Position numbers and translations under genes: made by a program
Part shown: positions 48,375 to 63,300 of the stretch, in pieces
Layout: every line of letters begins with the position of its first letter
How positions within the stretch are numbered: the stretch's first letter is position 1
The notes under the pieces: model-generated
Told to the model about the DNA's origin: nothing
The model's database searches: none
Seen by the model: only the letters and a program-made list of their open reading frames with translations
Assembly (NCBI GenBank): GCA_963971305.1
Contig: CAXARO010000934.1
Location: 121,691-185,690, forward strand
Direction of reading: 5' to 3'
Origin: Arcuatula senhousia
Lineage: Eukaryota > Mollusca > Bivalvia > Mytilida > Mytilidae
DNA length: 64,000 nt

Positions 48375-51300
48375 CACTTGTTTTTCGAGAAAAACGTCAA
48401 AAAATTTGCGTCCTGAAAAAATCACCCGTTCAAGCGGTATCATGTGCTAGAGTAAAACTATGAGTAATATTGAGTAAAACTAAGTATTTTCTAAAAGTAG
48501 ACATGTTGCGCTAAATAGTATATGCTATTTGGAGCATGTAGCGCTAATAATAGCGCGAGACCAAAACAATATCTTCATGTTTTTTACTTGTTTTTCGGGA
48601 AAAACGTCATAAAATTGGCGCTGTGAAAAAATCTTCCATTCGGGCGGTATGATGTTTTCTGATAAAACTATTAGTCGTATTTCTTAAAATCGAGTATTTT
48701 CTAAAAGTCGACATGCTGCGCAAGGTAGTACAACAAAAAATAAGCGTGTAGCGCTTAACATCGCAGAATATATCCCGATAGCTTTATTTTTTTTTCACTT
48801 GTTTTTCGAGAAAAACGTCAAAAAATTTGCGTCCTGAAAAAATCACCCGTTCAAGCGGTATCATGTGCTAGAGTAAAACTATGAGTAATATTGAGTAAAA
48901 CTAAGTATTTTCTAAAAGTAGACATGTTGCGCTAAATAGTATATGCTATTTGGAGCATGTAGCGCTAATAATAGCGCGAGACCAAAACAATATCTTCATG
49001 TTTTTTACTTGTTTTTCGGGAAAAACGTCATAAAATTGGCGCTGTGAAAAAATCTTCCATTCGGGCGGTATGATGTTTTCTGATAAAACTATTAGTCGTA
49101 TTTCTTAAAATCGAGTATTTTCTAAAAGTCGACATGCTGCGCAAGGTAGTACAACAAAAAATAAGCGTGTAGCGCTTAACATCGCAGAATATATCCCGAT
49201 AGCTTTATTTTTTTTCACTTGTTTTTCGAGAAAAACGTCAAAAAATTTGCGTCCTGAAAAAATCACCCGTTCAAGCGGTATCATGTGCTAGAGTAAAACT
49301 ATGAGTAATAGTGAGTAAAACTTAGTATTTTCTAAAAGTAGACATGTTGCGCTAAATAGTATATGCTATTTGGAGCATGTAGCGCTAATAATAGCGCGAG
49401 ACCAAAACAATATCTTCATGTTTTTTACTTGTTTTTCGGGAAAAACGTCATAAAATTGGCGCTGTGAAAAAATCTTCCATTCGGGCGGTATGATGTTTTC
49501 TGATAAAACTATTAGTCGTATTTCTTAAAATCGAGTATTTTCTAAAAGTCGACATGCTGCGCAAGGTAGTACAACAAAAAATAAGCGTGTAGCGCTTAAC
49601 ATCGCAGAATATATCCCGATAGCTTTATTTTTTTTTCACTTGTTTTTCGAGAAAAACGTCAAAAAATTTGCGTCCTGAAAAAATCACCCGTTCAAGCGGT
49701 ATCATGTGCTAGAGTAAAACTATGAGTAATATTGAGTAAAACTAAGTATTTTCTAAAAGTAGACATGTTGCGCTAAATAGTATATGCTATTTGGAGCATG
49801 TAGCGCTAATAATAGCGCGAGACCAAAACAATATCTTCATGTTTTTTACTTGTTTTTCGGGAAAAACGTCATAAAATTGGCGCTGTGAAAAAATCTTCCA
49901 TTCGGGCGGTATGATGTTTTCTGATAAAACTATTAGTCGTATTTCTTAAAATCGAGTATTTTCTAAAAGTCGACATGCTGCGCAAGGTAGTACAACAAAA
50001 AATAAGCGTGTAGCGCTTAACATCGCAGAATATATCCCGATAGCTTTATTTTTTTTTCACTTGTTTTTCGAGAAAAACGTCAAAAAATTTGCGTCCTGAA
50101 AAAATCACCCGTTCAAGCGGTATCATGTGCTAGAGTAAAACTATGAGTAATATTGAGTAAAACTAAGTATTTTCTAAAAGTAGACATGTTGCGCTAAATA
50201 GTATATGCTATTTGGAGCATGTAGCGCTAATAATAGCGCGAGACCAAAACAATATCTTCATGTTTTTTACTTGTTTTTCGGGAAAAACGTCATAAAATTG
50301 GCGCTGTGAAAAAATCTTCCATTCGGGCGGTATGATGTTTTCTGATAAAACTATTAGTCGTATTTCTTAAAATCGAGTATTTTCTAAAAGTCGACATGCT
50401 GCGCAAGGTAGTACAACAAAAAATAAGCGTGTAGCGCTTAACATCGCAGAATATATCCCGATAGCTTTATTTTTTTTTCACTTGTTTTTCGAGAAAAACG
50501 TCAAAAAATTTGCGTCCTGAAAAAATCACCCGTTCAAGCGGTATCATGTGCTAGAGTAAAACTATGAGTAATATTGAGTAAAACTAAGTATTTTCTAAAA
50601 GTAGACATGTTGCGCTAAATAGTATATGCTATTTGGAGCATGTAGCGCTAATAATAGCGCGAGACCAAAACAATATCTTCGTGTTTTTTACTTGTTTTTC
50701 GGGAAAAACGTCATAAAATTGGCGCTGTGAAAAAATCTTCCATTCGGGCGGTATGATGTTTTCTGATAAAACTATTAGTCGTATTTCTTAAAATCGAGTA
50801 TTTTCTAAAAGTCGACATGCTGCGCAAGGTAGTACAACAAAAAATAAGCGTGTAGCGCTTAACATCGCAGAATATATCCCGATAGCTTTATTTTTTTTTC
50901 ACTTGTTTTTCGAGAAAAACGTCAAAAAATTTGCGTCCTGAAAAAATCACCCGTTCAAGCGGTATCATGTGCTAGAGTAAAACTATGAGTAATATTGAGT
51001 AAAACTAAGTATTTTCTAAAAGTAGACATGTTGCGCTAAATAGTATATGCTATTTGGAGCATGTAGCGCTAATAATAGCGCGAGACCAAAACAATATCTT
51101 CATGTTTTTTACTTGTTTTTCGGGAAAAACGTCATAAAATTGGCGCTGTGAAAAAATCTTCCATTCGGGCGGTATGATGTTTTCTGATAAAACTATTAGT
51201 CGTATTTCTTAAAATCGAGTATTTTCTAAAAGTCGACATGCTGCGCAAGGTAGTACAACAAAAAATAAGCGTGTAGCGCTTAACATCGCAGAATATATCC

Positions 51301-54300
51301 CGATAGCTTTATTTTTTTTTCACTTGTTTTTCGAGAAAAACGTCAAAAAATTTGCGTCCTGAAAAAATCACCCGTTCAAGCGGTATCATGTGCTAGAGTA
51401 AAACTATGAGTAATATTGAGTAAAACTAAGTATTTTCTAAAAGTAGACATGTTGCGCTAAATAGTATATGCTATTTGGAGCATGTAGCGCTAATAATAGC
51501 GCGAGACCAAAACAATATCTTCATGTTTTTTACTTGTTTTTCGGGAAAAACGTCATAAAATTGGCGCTGTGAAAAAATCTTCCATTCGGGCGGTATGATG
51601 TTTTCTGATAAAACTATTAGTCGTATTTCTTAAAATCGAGTATTTTCTAAAAGTCGACATGCTGCGCAAGGTAGTACAACAAAAAATAAGCGTGTAGCGC
51701 TTAACATCGCAGAATATATCCCGATAGCTTTATTTTTTTTTCACTTGTTTTTCGAGAAAAACGTCAAAAAATTTGCGTCCTGAAAAAATCACCCGTTCAA
51801 GCGGTATCATGTGCTAGAGTAAAACTATGAGTAATATTGAGTAAAACTAAGTATTTTCTAAAAGTAGACATGTTGCGCTAAATAGTATATGCTATTTGGA
51901 GCATGTAGCGCTAATAATAGCGCGAGACCAAAACAATATCTTCATGTTTTTTACTTGTTTTTCGGGAAAAACGTCATAAAATTGGCGCTGTGAAAAAATC
52001 TTCCATTCGGGCGGTATGATGTTTTCTGATAAAACTATTAGTCGTATTTCTTAAAATCGAGTATTTTCTAAAAGTCGACATGCTGCGCAAGGTAGTACAA
52101 CAAAAAATAAGCGTGTAGCGCTTAACATCGCAGAATATATCCCGATAGCTTTATTTTTTTTTCACTTGTTTTTCGAGAAAAACGTCAAAAAATTTGCGTC
52201 CTGAAAAAATCACCCGTTCAAGCGGTATCATGTGCTAGAGTAAAACTATGAGTAATATTGAGTAAAACTAAGTATTTTCTAAAAGTAGACATGTTGCGCT
52301 AAATAGTATATGCTATTTGGAGCATGTAGCGCTAATAATAGCGCGAGACCAAAACAATATCTTCATGTTTTTTACTTGTTTTTCGGGAAAAACGTCATAA
52401 AATTGGCGCTGTGAAAAAATCTTCCATTCGGGCGGTATGATGTTTTCTGATAAAACTATTAGTCGTATTTCTTAAAATCGAGTATTTTCTAAAAGTCGAC
52501 ATGCTGCGCAAGGTAGTACAACAAAAAATAAGCGTGTAGCGCTTAACATCGCAGAATATATCCCGATAGCTTTATTTTTTTTTCACTTGTTTTTCGAGAA
52601 AAACGTCAAAAAATTTGCGTCCTGAAAAAATCACCCGTTCAAGCGGTATCATGTGCTAGAGTAAAACTATGAGTAATATTGAGTAAAACTAAGTATTTTC
52701 TAAAAGTAGACATGTTGCGCTAAATAGTATATGCTATTTGGAGCATGTAGCGCTAATAATAGCGCGAGACCAAAACAATATCTTCATGTTTTTTACTTGT
52801 TTTTCGGGAAAAACGTCATAAAATTGGCGCTGTGAAAAAATCTTCCATTCGGGCGGTATGATGTTTTCTGATAAAACTATTAGTCGTATTTCTTAAAATC
52901 GAGTATTTTCTAAAAGTCGACATGCTGCGCAAGGTAGTACAACAAAAAATAAGCGTGTAGCGCTTAACATCGCAGAATATATCCCGATAGCTTTATTTTT
53001 TTTTCACTTGTTTTTCGAGAAAAACGTCAAAAAATTTGCGTCCTGAAAAAATCACCCGTTCAAGCGGTATCATGTGCTAGAGTAAAACTATGAGTAATAT
53101 TGAGTAAAACTAAGTATTTTCTAAAAGTAGACATGTTGCGCTAAATAGTATATGCTATTTGGAGCATGTAGCGCTAATAATAGCGCGAGACCAAAACAAT
53201 ATCTTCATGTTTTTTACTTGTTTTTCGGGAAAAACGTCATAAAATTGGCGCTGTGAAAAAATCTTCCATTCGGGCGGTATGATGTTTTCTGATAAAACTA
53301 TTAGTCGTATTTCTTAAAATCGAGTATTTTCTAAAAGTCGACATGCTGCGCAAGGTAGTACAACAAAAAATAAGCGTGTAGCGCTTAACATCGCAGAATA
53401 TATCCCGATAGCTTTATTTTTTTTTCACTTGTTTTTCGAGAAAAACGTCAAAAAATTTGCGTCCTGAAAAAATCACCCGTTCAAGCGGTATCATGTGCTA
53501 GAGTAAAACTATGAGTAATATTGAGTAAAACTAAGTATTTTCTAAAAGTAGACATGTTGCGCTAAATAGTATATGCTATTTGGAGCATGTAGCGCTAATA
53601 ATAGCGCGAGACCAAAACAATATCTTCATGTTTTTTACTTGTTTTTCGGGAAAAACGTCATAAAATTGGCGCTGTGAAAAAATCTTCCATTCGGGCGGTA
53701 TGATGTTTTCTGATAAAACTATTAGTCGTATTTCTTAAAATCGAGTATTTTCTAAAAGTCGACATGCTGCGCAAGGTAGTACAACAAAAAATAAGCGTGT
53801 AGCGCTTAACATCGCAGAATATATCCCGATAGCTTTATTTTTTTTTCACTTGTTTTTCGAGAAAAACGTCAAAAAATTTGCGTCCTGAAAAAATCACCCG
53901 TTCAAGCGGTATCATGTGCTAGAGTAAAACTATGAGTAATATTGAGTAAAACTAAGTATTTTCTAAAAGTAGACATGTTGCGCTAAATAGTATATGCTAT
54001 TTGGAGCATGTAGCGCTAATAATAGCGCGAGACCAAAACAATATCTTCATGTTTTTTACTTGTTTTTCGGGAAAAACGTCATAAAATTGGCGCTGTGAAA
54101 AAATCTTCCATTCGGGCGGTATGATGTTTTCTGATAAAACTATTAGTCGTATTTCTTAAAATCGAGTATTTTCTAAAAGTCGACATGCTGCGCAAGGTAG
54201 TACAACAAAAAATAAGCGTGTAGCGCTTAACATCGCAGAATATATCCCGATAGCTTTATTTTTTTTTCACTTGTTTTTCGAGAAAAACGTCAAAAAATTT

Positions 54301-57300
54301 GCGTCCTGAAAAAATCACCCGTTCAAGCGGTATCATGTGCTAGAGTAAAACTATGAGTAATATTGAGTAAAACTAAGTATTTTCTAAAAGTAGACATGTT
54401 GCGCTAAATAGTATATGCTATTTGGAGCATGTAGCGCTAATAATAGCGCGAGACCAAAACAATATCTTCATGTTTTTTACTTGTTTTTCGGGAAAAACGT
54501 CATAAAATTGGCGCTGTGAAAAAATCTTCCATTCGGGCGGTATGATGTTTTCTGATAAAACTATTAGTCGTATTTCTTAAAATCGAGTATTTTCTAAAAG
54601 TCGACATGCTGCGCAAGGTAGTACAACAAAAAATAAGCGTGTAGCGCTTAACATCGCAGAATATATCCCGATAGCTTTATTTTTTTTTCACTTGTTTTTC
54701 GAGAAAAACGTCAAAAAATTTGCGTCCTGAAAAAATCACCCGTTCAAGCGGTATCATGTGCTAGAGTAAAACTATGAGTAATATTGAGTAAAACTAAGTA
54801 TTTTCTAAAAGTAGACATGTTGCGCTAAATAGTATATGCTATTTGGAGCATGTAGCGCTAATAATAGCGCGAGACCAAAACAATATCTTCATGTTTTTTA
54901 CTTGTTTTTCGGGAAAAACGTCATAAAATTGGCGCTGTGAAAAAATCTTCCATTCGGGCGGTATGATGTTTTCTGATAAAACTATTAGTCGTATTTCTTA
55001 AAATCGAGTATTTTCTAAAAGTCGACATGCTGCGCAAGGTAGTACAACAAAAAATAAGCGTGTAGCGCTTAACATCGCAGAATATATCCCGATAGCTTTA
55101 TTTTTTTTTCACTTGTTTTTCGAGAAAAACGTCAAAAAATTTGCGTCCTGAAAAAATCACCCGTTCAAGCGGTATCATGTGCTAGAGTAAAACTATGAGT
55201 AATATTGAGTAAAACTAAGTATTTTCTAAAAGTAGACATGTTGCGCTAAATAGTATATGCTATTTGGAGCATGTAGCGCTAATAATAGCGCGAGACCAAA
55301 ACAATATCTTCATGTTTTTTACTTGTTTTTCGGGAAAAACGTCATAAAATTGGCGCTGTGAAAAAATCTTCCATTCGGGCGGTATGATGTTTTCTGATAA
55401 AACTATTAGTCGTATTTCTTAAAATCGAGTATTTTCTAAAAGTCGACATGCTGCGCAAGGTAGTACAACAAAAAATAAGCGTGTAGCGCTTAACATCGCA
55501 GAATATATCCCGATAGCTTTATTTTTTTTTCACTTGTTTTTCGAGAAAAACGTCAAAAAATTTGCGTCCTGAAAAAATCACCCGTTCAAGCGGTATCATG
55601 TGCTAGAGTAAAACTATGAGTAATATTGAGTAAAACTAAGTATTTTCTAAAAGTAGACATGTTGCGCTAAATAGTATATGCTATTTGGAGCATGTAGCGC
55701 TAATAATAGCGCGAGACCAAAACAATATCTTCATGTTTTTTACTTGTTTTTCGGGAAAAACGTCATAAAATTGGCGCTGTGAAAAAATCTTCCATTCGGG
55801 CGGTATGATGTTTTCTGATAAAACTATTAGTCGTATTTCTTAAAATCGAGTATTTTCTAAAAGTCGACATGCTGCGCAAGGTAGTACAACAAAAAATAAG
55901 CGTGTAGCGCTTAACATCGCAGAATATATCCCGATAGCTTTATTTTTTTTTCACTTGTTTTTCGAGAAAAACGTCAAAAAATTTGCGTCCTGAAAAAATC
56001 ACCCGTTCAAGCGGTATCATGTGCTAGAGTAAAACTATGAGTAATATTGAGTAAAACTAAGTATTTTCTAAAAGTAGACATGTTGCGCTAAATAGTATAT
56101 GCTATTTGGAGCATGTAGCGCTAATAATAGCGCGAGACCAAAACAATATCTTCATGTTTTTTACTTGTTTTTCGGGAAAAACGTCATAAAATTGGCGCTG
56201 TGAAAAAATCTTCCATTCGGGCGGTATGATGTTTTCTGATAAAACTATTAGTCGTATTTCTTAAAATCGAGTATTTTCTAAAAGTCGACATGCTGCGCAA
56301 GGTAGTACAACAAAAAATAAGCGTGTAGCGCTTAACATCGCAGAATATATCCCGATAGCTTTATTTTTTTTTCACTTGTTTTTCGAGAAAAACGTCAAAA
56401 AATTTGCGTCCTGAAAAAATCACCCGTTCAAGCGGTATCATGTGCTAGAGTAAAACTATGAGTAATATTGAGTAAAACTAAGTATTTTCTAAAAGTAGAC
56501 ATGTTGCGCTAAATAGTATATGCTATTTGGAGCATGTAGCGCTAATAATAGCGCGAGACCAAAACAATATCTTCATGTTTTTTACTTGTTTTTCGGGAAA
56601 AACGTCATAAAATTGGCGCTGTGAAAAAATCTTCCATTCGGGCGGTATGATGTTTTCTGATAAAACTATTAGTCGTATTTCTTAAAATCGAGTATTTTCT
56701 AAAAGTCGACATGCTGCGCAAGGTAGTACAACAAAAAATAAGCGTGTAGCGCTTAACATCGCAGAATATATCCCGATAGCTTTATTTTTTTTTCACTTGT
56801 TTTTCGAGAAAAACGTCAAAAAATTTGCGTCCTGAAAAAATCACCCGTTCAAGCGGTATCATGTGCTAGAGTAAAACTATGAGTAATATTGAGTAAAACT
56901 AAGTATTTTCTAAAAGTAGACATGTTGCGCTAAATAGTATATGCTATTTGGAGCATGTAGCGCTAATAATAGCGCGAGACCAAAACAATATCTTCATGTT
57001 TTTTACTTGTTTTTCGGGAAAAACGTCATAAAATTGGCGCTGTGAAAAAATCTTCCATTCGGGCGGTATGATGTTTTCTGATAAAACTATTAGTCGTATT
57101 TCTTAAAATCGAGTATTTTCTAAAAGTCGACATGCTGCGCAAGGTAGTACAACAAAAAATAAGCGTGTAGCGCTTAACATCGCAGAATATATCCCGATAG
57201 CTTTATTTTTTTTTCACTTGTTTTTCGAGAAAAACGTCAAAAAATTTGCGTCCTGAAAAAATCACCCGTTCAAGCGGTATCATGTGCTAGAGTAAAACTA

Positions 57301-60300
57301 TGAGTAATATTGAGTAAAACTAAGTATTTTCTAAAAGTAGACATGTTGCGCTAAATAGTATATGCTATTTGGAGCATGTAGCGCTAATAATAGCGCGAGA
57401 CCAAAACAATATCTTCATGTTTTTTACTTGTTTTTCGGGAAAAACGTCATAAAATTGGCGCTGTGAAAAAATCTTCCATTCGGGCGGTATGATGTTTTCT
57501 GATAAAACTATTAGTCGTATTTCTTAAAATCGAGTATTTTCTAAAAGTCGACATGCTGCGCAAGGTAGTACAACAAAAAATAAGCGTGTAGCGCTTAACA
57601 TCGCAGAATATATCCCGATAGCTTTATTTTTTTTCACTTGTTTTTCGAGAAAAACGTCAAAAAATTTGCGTCCTGAAAAAATCACCCGTTCAAGCGGTAT
57701 CATGTGCTAGAGTAAAACTATGAGTAATATTGAGTAAAACTAAGTATTTTCTAAAAGTAGACATGTTGCGCTAAATAGTATATGCTATTTGGAGCATGTA
57801 GCGCTAATAATAGCGCGAGACCAAAACAATATCTTCATGTTTTTTACTTGTTTTTCGGGAAAAACGTCATAAAATTGGCGCTGTGAAAAAATCTTCCATT
57901 CGGGCGGTATGATGTTTTCTGATAAAACTATTAGTCGTATTTCTTAAAATCGAGTATTTTCTAAAAGTCGACATGCTGCGCAAGGTAGTACAACAAAAAA
58001 TAAGCGTGTAGCGCTTAACATCGCAGAATATATCCCGATAGCTTTATTTTTTTTTCACTTGTTTTTCGAGAAAAACGTCAAAAAATTTGCGTCCTGAAAA
58101 AATCACCCGTTCAAGCGGTATCATGTGCTAGAGTAAAACTATGAGTAATATTGAGTAAAACTAAGTATTTTCTAAAAGTAGACATGTTGCGCTAAATAGT
58201 ATATGCTATTTGGAGCATGTAGCGCTAATAATAGCGCGAGACCAAAACAATATCTTCATGTTTTTTACTTGTTTTTCGGGAAAAACGTCATAAAATTGGC
58301 GCTGTGAAAAAATCTTCCATTCGGGCGGTATGATGTTTTCTGATAAAACTATTAGTCGTATTTCTTAAAATCGAGTATTTTCTAAAAGTCGACATGCTGC
58401 GCAAGGTAGTACAACAAAAAATAAGCGTGTAGCGCTTAACATCGCAGAATATATCCCGATAGCTTTATTTTTTTTTCACTTGTTTTTCGAGAAAAACGTC
58501 AAAAAATTTGCGTCCTGAAAAAATCACCCGTTCAAGCGGTATCATGTGCTAGAGTAAAACTATGAGTAATATTGAGTAAAACTAAGTATTTTCTAAAAGT
58601 AGACATGTTGCGCTAAATAGTATATGCTATTTGGAGCATGTAGCGCTAATAATAGCGCGAGACCAAAACAATATCTTCATGTTTTTTACTTGTTTTTCGG
58701 GAAAAACGTCATAAAATTGGCGCTGTGAAAAAATCTTCCATTCGGGCGGTATGATGTTTTCTGATAAAACTATTAGTCGTATTTCTTAAAATCGAGTATT
58801 TTCTAAAAGTCGACATGCTGCGCAAGGTAGTACAACAAAAAATAAGCGTGTAGCGCTTAACATCGCAGAATATATCCCGATAGCTTTATTTTTTTTTCAC
58901 TTGTTTTTCGAGAAAAACGTCAAAAAATTTGCGTCCTGAAAAAATCACCCGTTCAAGCGGTATCATGTGCTAGAGTAAAACTATGAGTAATATTGAGTAA
59001 AACTAAGTATTTTCTAAAAGTAGACATGTTGCGCTAAATAGTATATGCTATTTGGAGCATGTAGCGCTAATAATAGCGCGAGACCAAAACAATATCTTCA
59101 TGTTTTTTACTTGTTTTTCGGGAAAAACGTCATAAAATTGGCGCTGTGAAAAAATCTTCCATTCGGGCGGTATGATGTTTTCTGATAAAACTATTAGTCG
59201 TATTTCTTAAAATCGAGTATTTTCTAAAAGTCGACATGCTGCGCAAGGTAGTACAACAAAAAATAAGCGTGTAGCGCTTAACATCGCAGAATATATCCCG
59301 ATAGCTTTATTTTTTTTTCACTTGTTTTTCGAGAAAAACGTCAAAAAATTTGCGTCCTGAAAAAATCACCCGTTCAAGCGGTATCATGTGCTAGAGTAAA
59401 ACTATGAGTAATATTGAGTAAAACTAAGTATTTTCTAAAAGTAGACATGTTGCGCTAAATAGTATATGCTATTTGGAGCATGTAGCGCTAATAATAGCGC
59501 GAGACCAAAACAATATCTTCATGTTTTTTACTTGTTTTTCGGGAAAAACGTCATAAAATTGGCGCTGTGAAAAAATCTTCCATTCGGGCGGTATGATGTT
59601 TTCTGATAAAACTATTAGTCGTATTTCTTAAAATCGAGTATTTTCTAAAAGTCGACATGCTGCGCAAGGTAGTACAACAAAAAATAAGCGTGTAGCGCTT
59701 AACATCGCAGAATATATCCCGATAGCTTTATTTTTTTTTCACTTGTTTTTCGAGAAAAACGTCAAAAAATTTGCGTCCTGAAAAAATCACCCGTTCAAGC
59801 GGTATCATGTGCTAGAGTAAAACTATGAGTAATATTGAGTAAAACTAAGTATTTTCTAAAAGTAGACATGTTGCGCTAAATAGTATATGCTATTTGGAGC
59901 ATGTAGCGCTAATAATAGCGCGAGACCAAAACAATATCTTCATGTTTTTTACTTGTTTTTCGGGAAAAACGTCATAAAATTGGCGCTGTGAAAAAATCTT
60001 CCATTCGGGCGGTATGATGTTTTCTGATAAAACTATTAGTCGTATTTCTTAAAATCGAGTATTTTCTAAAAGTCGACATGTTTATTTTTTTTTCACTTGT
60101 TTTTCGAGAAAAACGTCAAAAAATTTGCGTCCTGAAAAAATCACCCGTTCAAGCGGTATCATGTGCTAGAGTAAAACTATGAGTAATATTGAGTAAAACT
60201 AAGTATTTTCTAAAAGTAGACATGTTGCGCTAAATAGTATATGCTATTTGGAGCATGTAGCGCTAATAATAGCGCGAGACCAAAACAATATCTTCATGTT

Positions 60301-63300
60301 TTTTACTTGTTTTTCGGGAAAAACGTCATAAAATTGGCGCTGTGAAAAAATCTTCCATTCGGGCGGTATGATGTTTTCTGATAAAACTATTAGTCGTATT
60401 TCTTAAAATCGAGTATTTTCTAAAAGTCGACATGCTGCGCAAGGTAGTACAACAAAAAATAAGCGTGTAGCGCTTAACATCGCAGAATATATCCCGATAG
60501 CTTTATTTTTTTTTCACTTGTTTTTCGAGAAAAACGTCAAAAAATTTGCGTCCTGAAAAAATCACCCGTTCAAGCGGTATCATGTGCTAGAGTAAAACTA
60601 TGAGTAATATTGAGTAAAACTAAGTATTTTCTAAAAGTAGACATGTTGCGCTAAATAGTATATGCTATTTGGAGCATGTAGCGCTAATAATAGCGCGAGA
60701 CCAAAACAATATCTTCATGTTTTTTACTTGTTTTTCGGGAAAAACGTCATAAAATTGGCGCTGTGAAAAAATCTTCCATTCGGGCGGTATGATGTTTTCT
60801 GATAAAACTATTAGTCGTATTTCTTAAAATCGAGTATTTTCTAAAAGTCGACATGCTGCGCAAGGTAGTACAACAAAAAATAAACGTGTAGCGCTTAACA
60901 TCGCAGAATATATCCCGATAGCTTTATTTTTTTTTCACTTGTTTTTCGAGAAAAACGTCAAAAAATTTGCGTCCTGAAAAAATCACCCGTTCAAGCGGTA
61001 TCATGTGCTAGAGTAAAACTATGAGTAATATTGAGTAAAACTAAGTATTTTCTAAAAGTAGACATGTTGCGCTAAATAGTATATGCTATTTGGAGCATGT
61101 AGCGCTAATAATAGCGCGAGACCAAAACAATATCTTCATGTTTTTTACTTGTTTTTCGGGAAAAACGTCATAAAATTGGCGCTGTGAAAAAATCTTCCAT
61201 TCGGGCGGTATGATGTTTTCTGATAAAACTATTAGTCGTATTTCTTAAAATCGAGTATTTTCTAAAAGTCGACATGCTGCGCAAGGTAGTACAACAAAAA
61301 ATAAGCGTGTAGCGCTTAACATCGCAGAATATATCCCGATAGCTTTATTTTTTTTTCACTTGTTTTTCGAGAAAAACGTCAAAAAATTTGCGTCCTGAAA
61401 AAATCACCCGTTCAAGCGGTATCATGTGCTAGAGTAAAACTATGAGTAATATTGAGTAAAACTAAGTATTTTCTAAAAGTAGACATGTTGCGCTAAATAG
61501 TATATGCTATTTGGAGCATGTAGCGCTAATAATAGCGCGAGACCAAAACAATATCTTCATGTTTTTTACTTGTTTTTCGGGAAAAACGTCATAAAATTGG
61601 CGCTGTGAAAAAATCTTCCATTCGGGCGGTATGATGTTTTCTGATAAAACTATTAGTCGTATTTCTTAAAATCGAGTATTTTCTAAAAGTCGACATGCTG
61701 CGCAAGGTAGTACAACAAAAAATAAGCGTGTAGCGCTTAACATCGCAGAATATATCCCGATAGCTTTATTTTTTTTTCACTTGTTTTTCGAGAAAAACGT
61801 CAAAAAATTTGCGTCCTGAAAAAATCACCCGTTCAAGCGGTATCATGTGCTAGAGTAAAACTATGAGTAATATTGAGTAAAACTAAGTATTTTCTAAAAG
61901 TAGACATGTTGCGCTAAATAGTATATGCTATTTGGAGCATGTAGCGCTAATAATAGCGCGAGACCAAAACAATATCTTCATGTTTTTTACTTGTTTTTCG
62001 GGAAAAACGTCATAAAATTGGCGCTGTGAAAAAATCTTTCATTCGGGCGGTATGATGTTTTCTGATAAAACTATTAGTCGTATTTCTTAAAATCGAGTAT
62101 TTTCTAAAAGTCGACATGCTGCGCAAGGTAGTACAACAAAAAATAAGCGTGTAGCGCTTAACATCGCAGAATATATCCCGATAGCTTTATTTTTTTTTCA
62201 CTTGTTTTTCGAGAAAAACGTCAAAAAATTTGCGTCCTGAAAAAATCACCCGTTCAAGCGGTATCATGTGCTAGAGTAAAACTATGAGTAATATTGAGTA
62301 AAACTAAGTATTTTCTAAAAGTAGACATGTTGCGCTAAATAGTATATGCTATTTGGAGCATGTAGCGCTAATAATAGCGCGAGACCAAAACAATATCTTC
62401 ATGTTTTTTACTTGTTTTTCGGGAAAAACGTCATAAAATTGGCGCTGTGAAAAAATCTTCCATTCGGGCGGTATGATTTTTTCTGATAAAACTATTAGTC
62501 GTATTTCTTAAAATCGAGTATTTTCTAAAAGTCGACATGCTGCGCAAGGTAGTACAACAAAAAATAAGCGTGTAGCGCTTAACATCGCAGAATATATCCC
62601 GATAGCTTTATTTTTTTTTCACTTGTTTTTCGAGAAAAACGTCAAAAAATTTGCGTCCTGAAAAAATCACCCGTTCAAGCGGTATCATGTGCTAGAGTAA
62701 AACTATGAGTAATATTGAGTAAAACTAAGTATTTTCTAAAAGTAGACATGTTGCGCTAAATAGTATATGCTATTTGGAGCATGTAGCGCTAATAATAGCG
62801 CGAGACCAAAACAATATCTTCATGTTTTTTACTTGTTTTTCGGGAAAAACGTCATAAAATTGGCGCTGTGAAAAAATCTTCCATTCGGGCGGTATGATGT
62901 TTTCTGATAAAACTATTAGTCGTATTTCTTAAAATCGAGTATTTTCTAAAAGTCGACATGCTGCGCAAGGTAGTACAACAAAAAATAAGCGTGTAGCGCT
63001 TAACATCGCAGAATATATCCCGATAGCTTTATTTTTTTTTCACTTGTTTTTCGAGAAAAACGTCAAAAAATTTGCGTCCTGAAAAAATCACCCGTTCAAG
63101 CGGTATCATGTGCTAGAGTAAAACTATGAGTAATATTGAGTAAAACTAAGTATTTTCTAAAAGTAGACATGTTGCGCTAAATAGTATATGCTATTTGGAG
63201 CATGTAGCGCTAATAATAGCGCGAGACCAAAACAATATCTTCATGTTTTTTACTTGTTTTTCGGGAAAAACGTCATAAAATTGGCGCTGTGAAAAAATCT

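Noticed and set aside
47702..48463. Short open frames (67-90 codons) around the palindromic insertion
   Set aside because: They run through T-tracts, palindrome arms and satellite fragments. Near-identical peptides recur only because the DNA is repeated.
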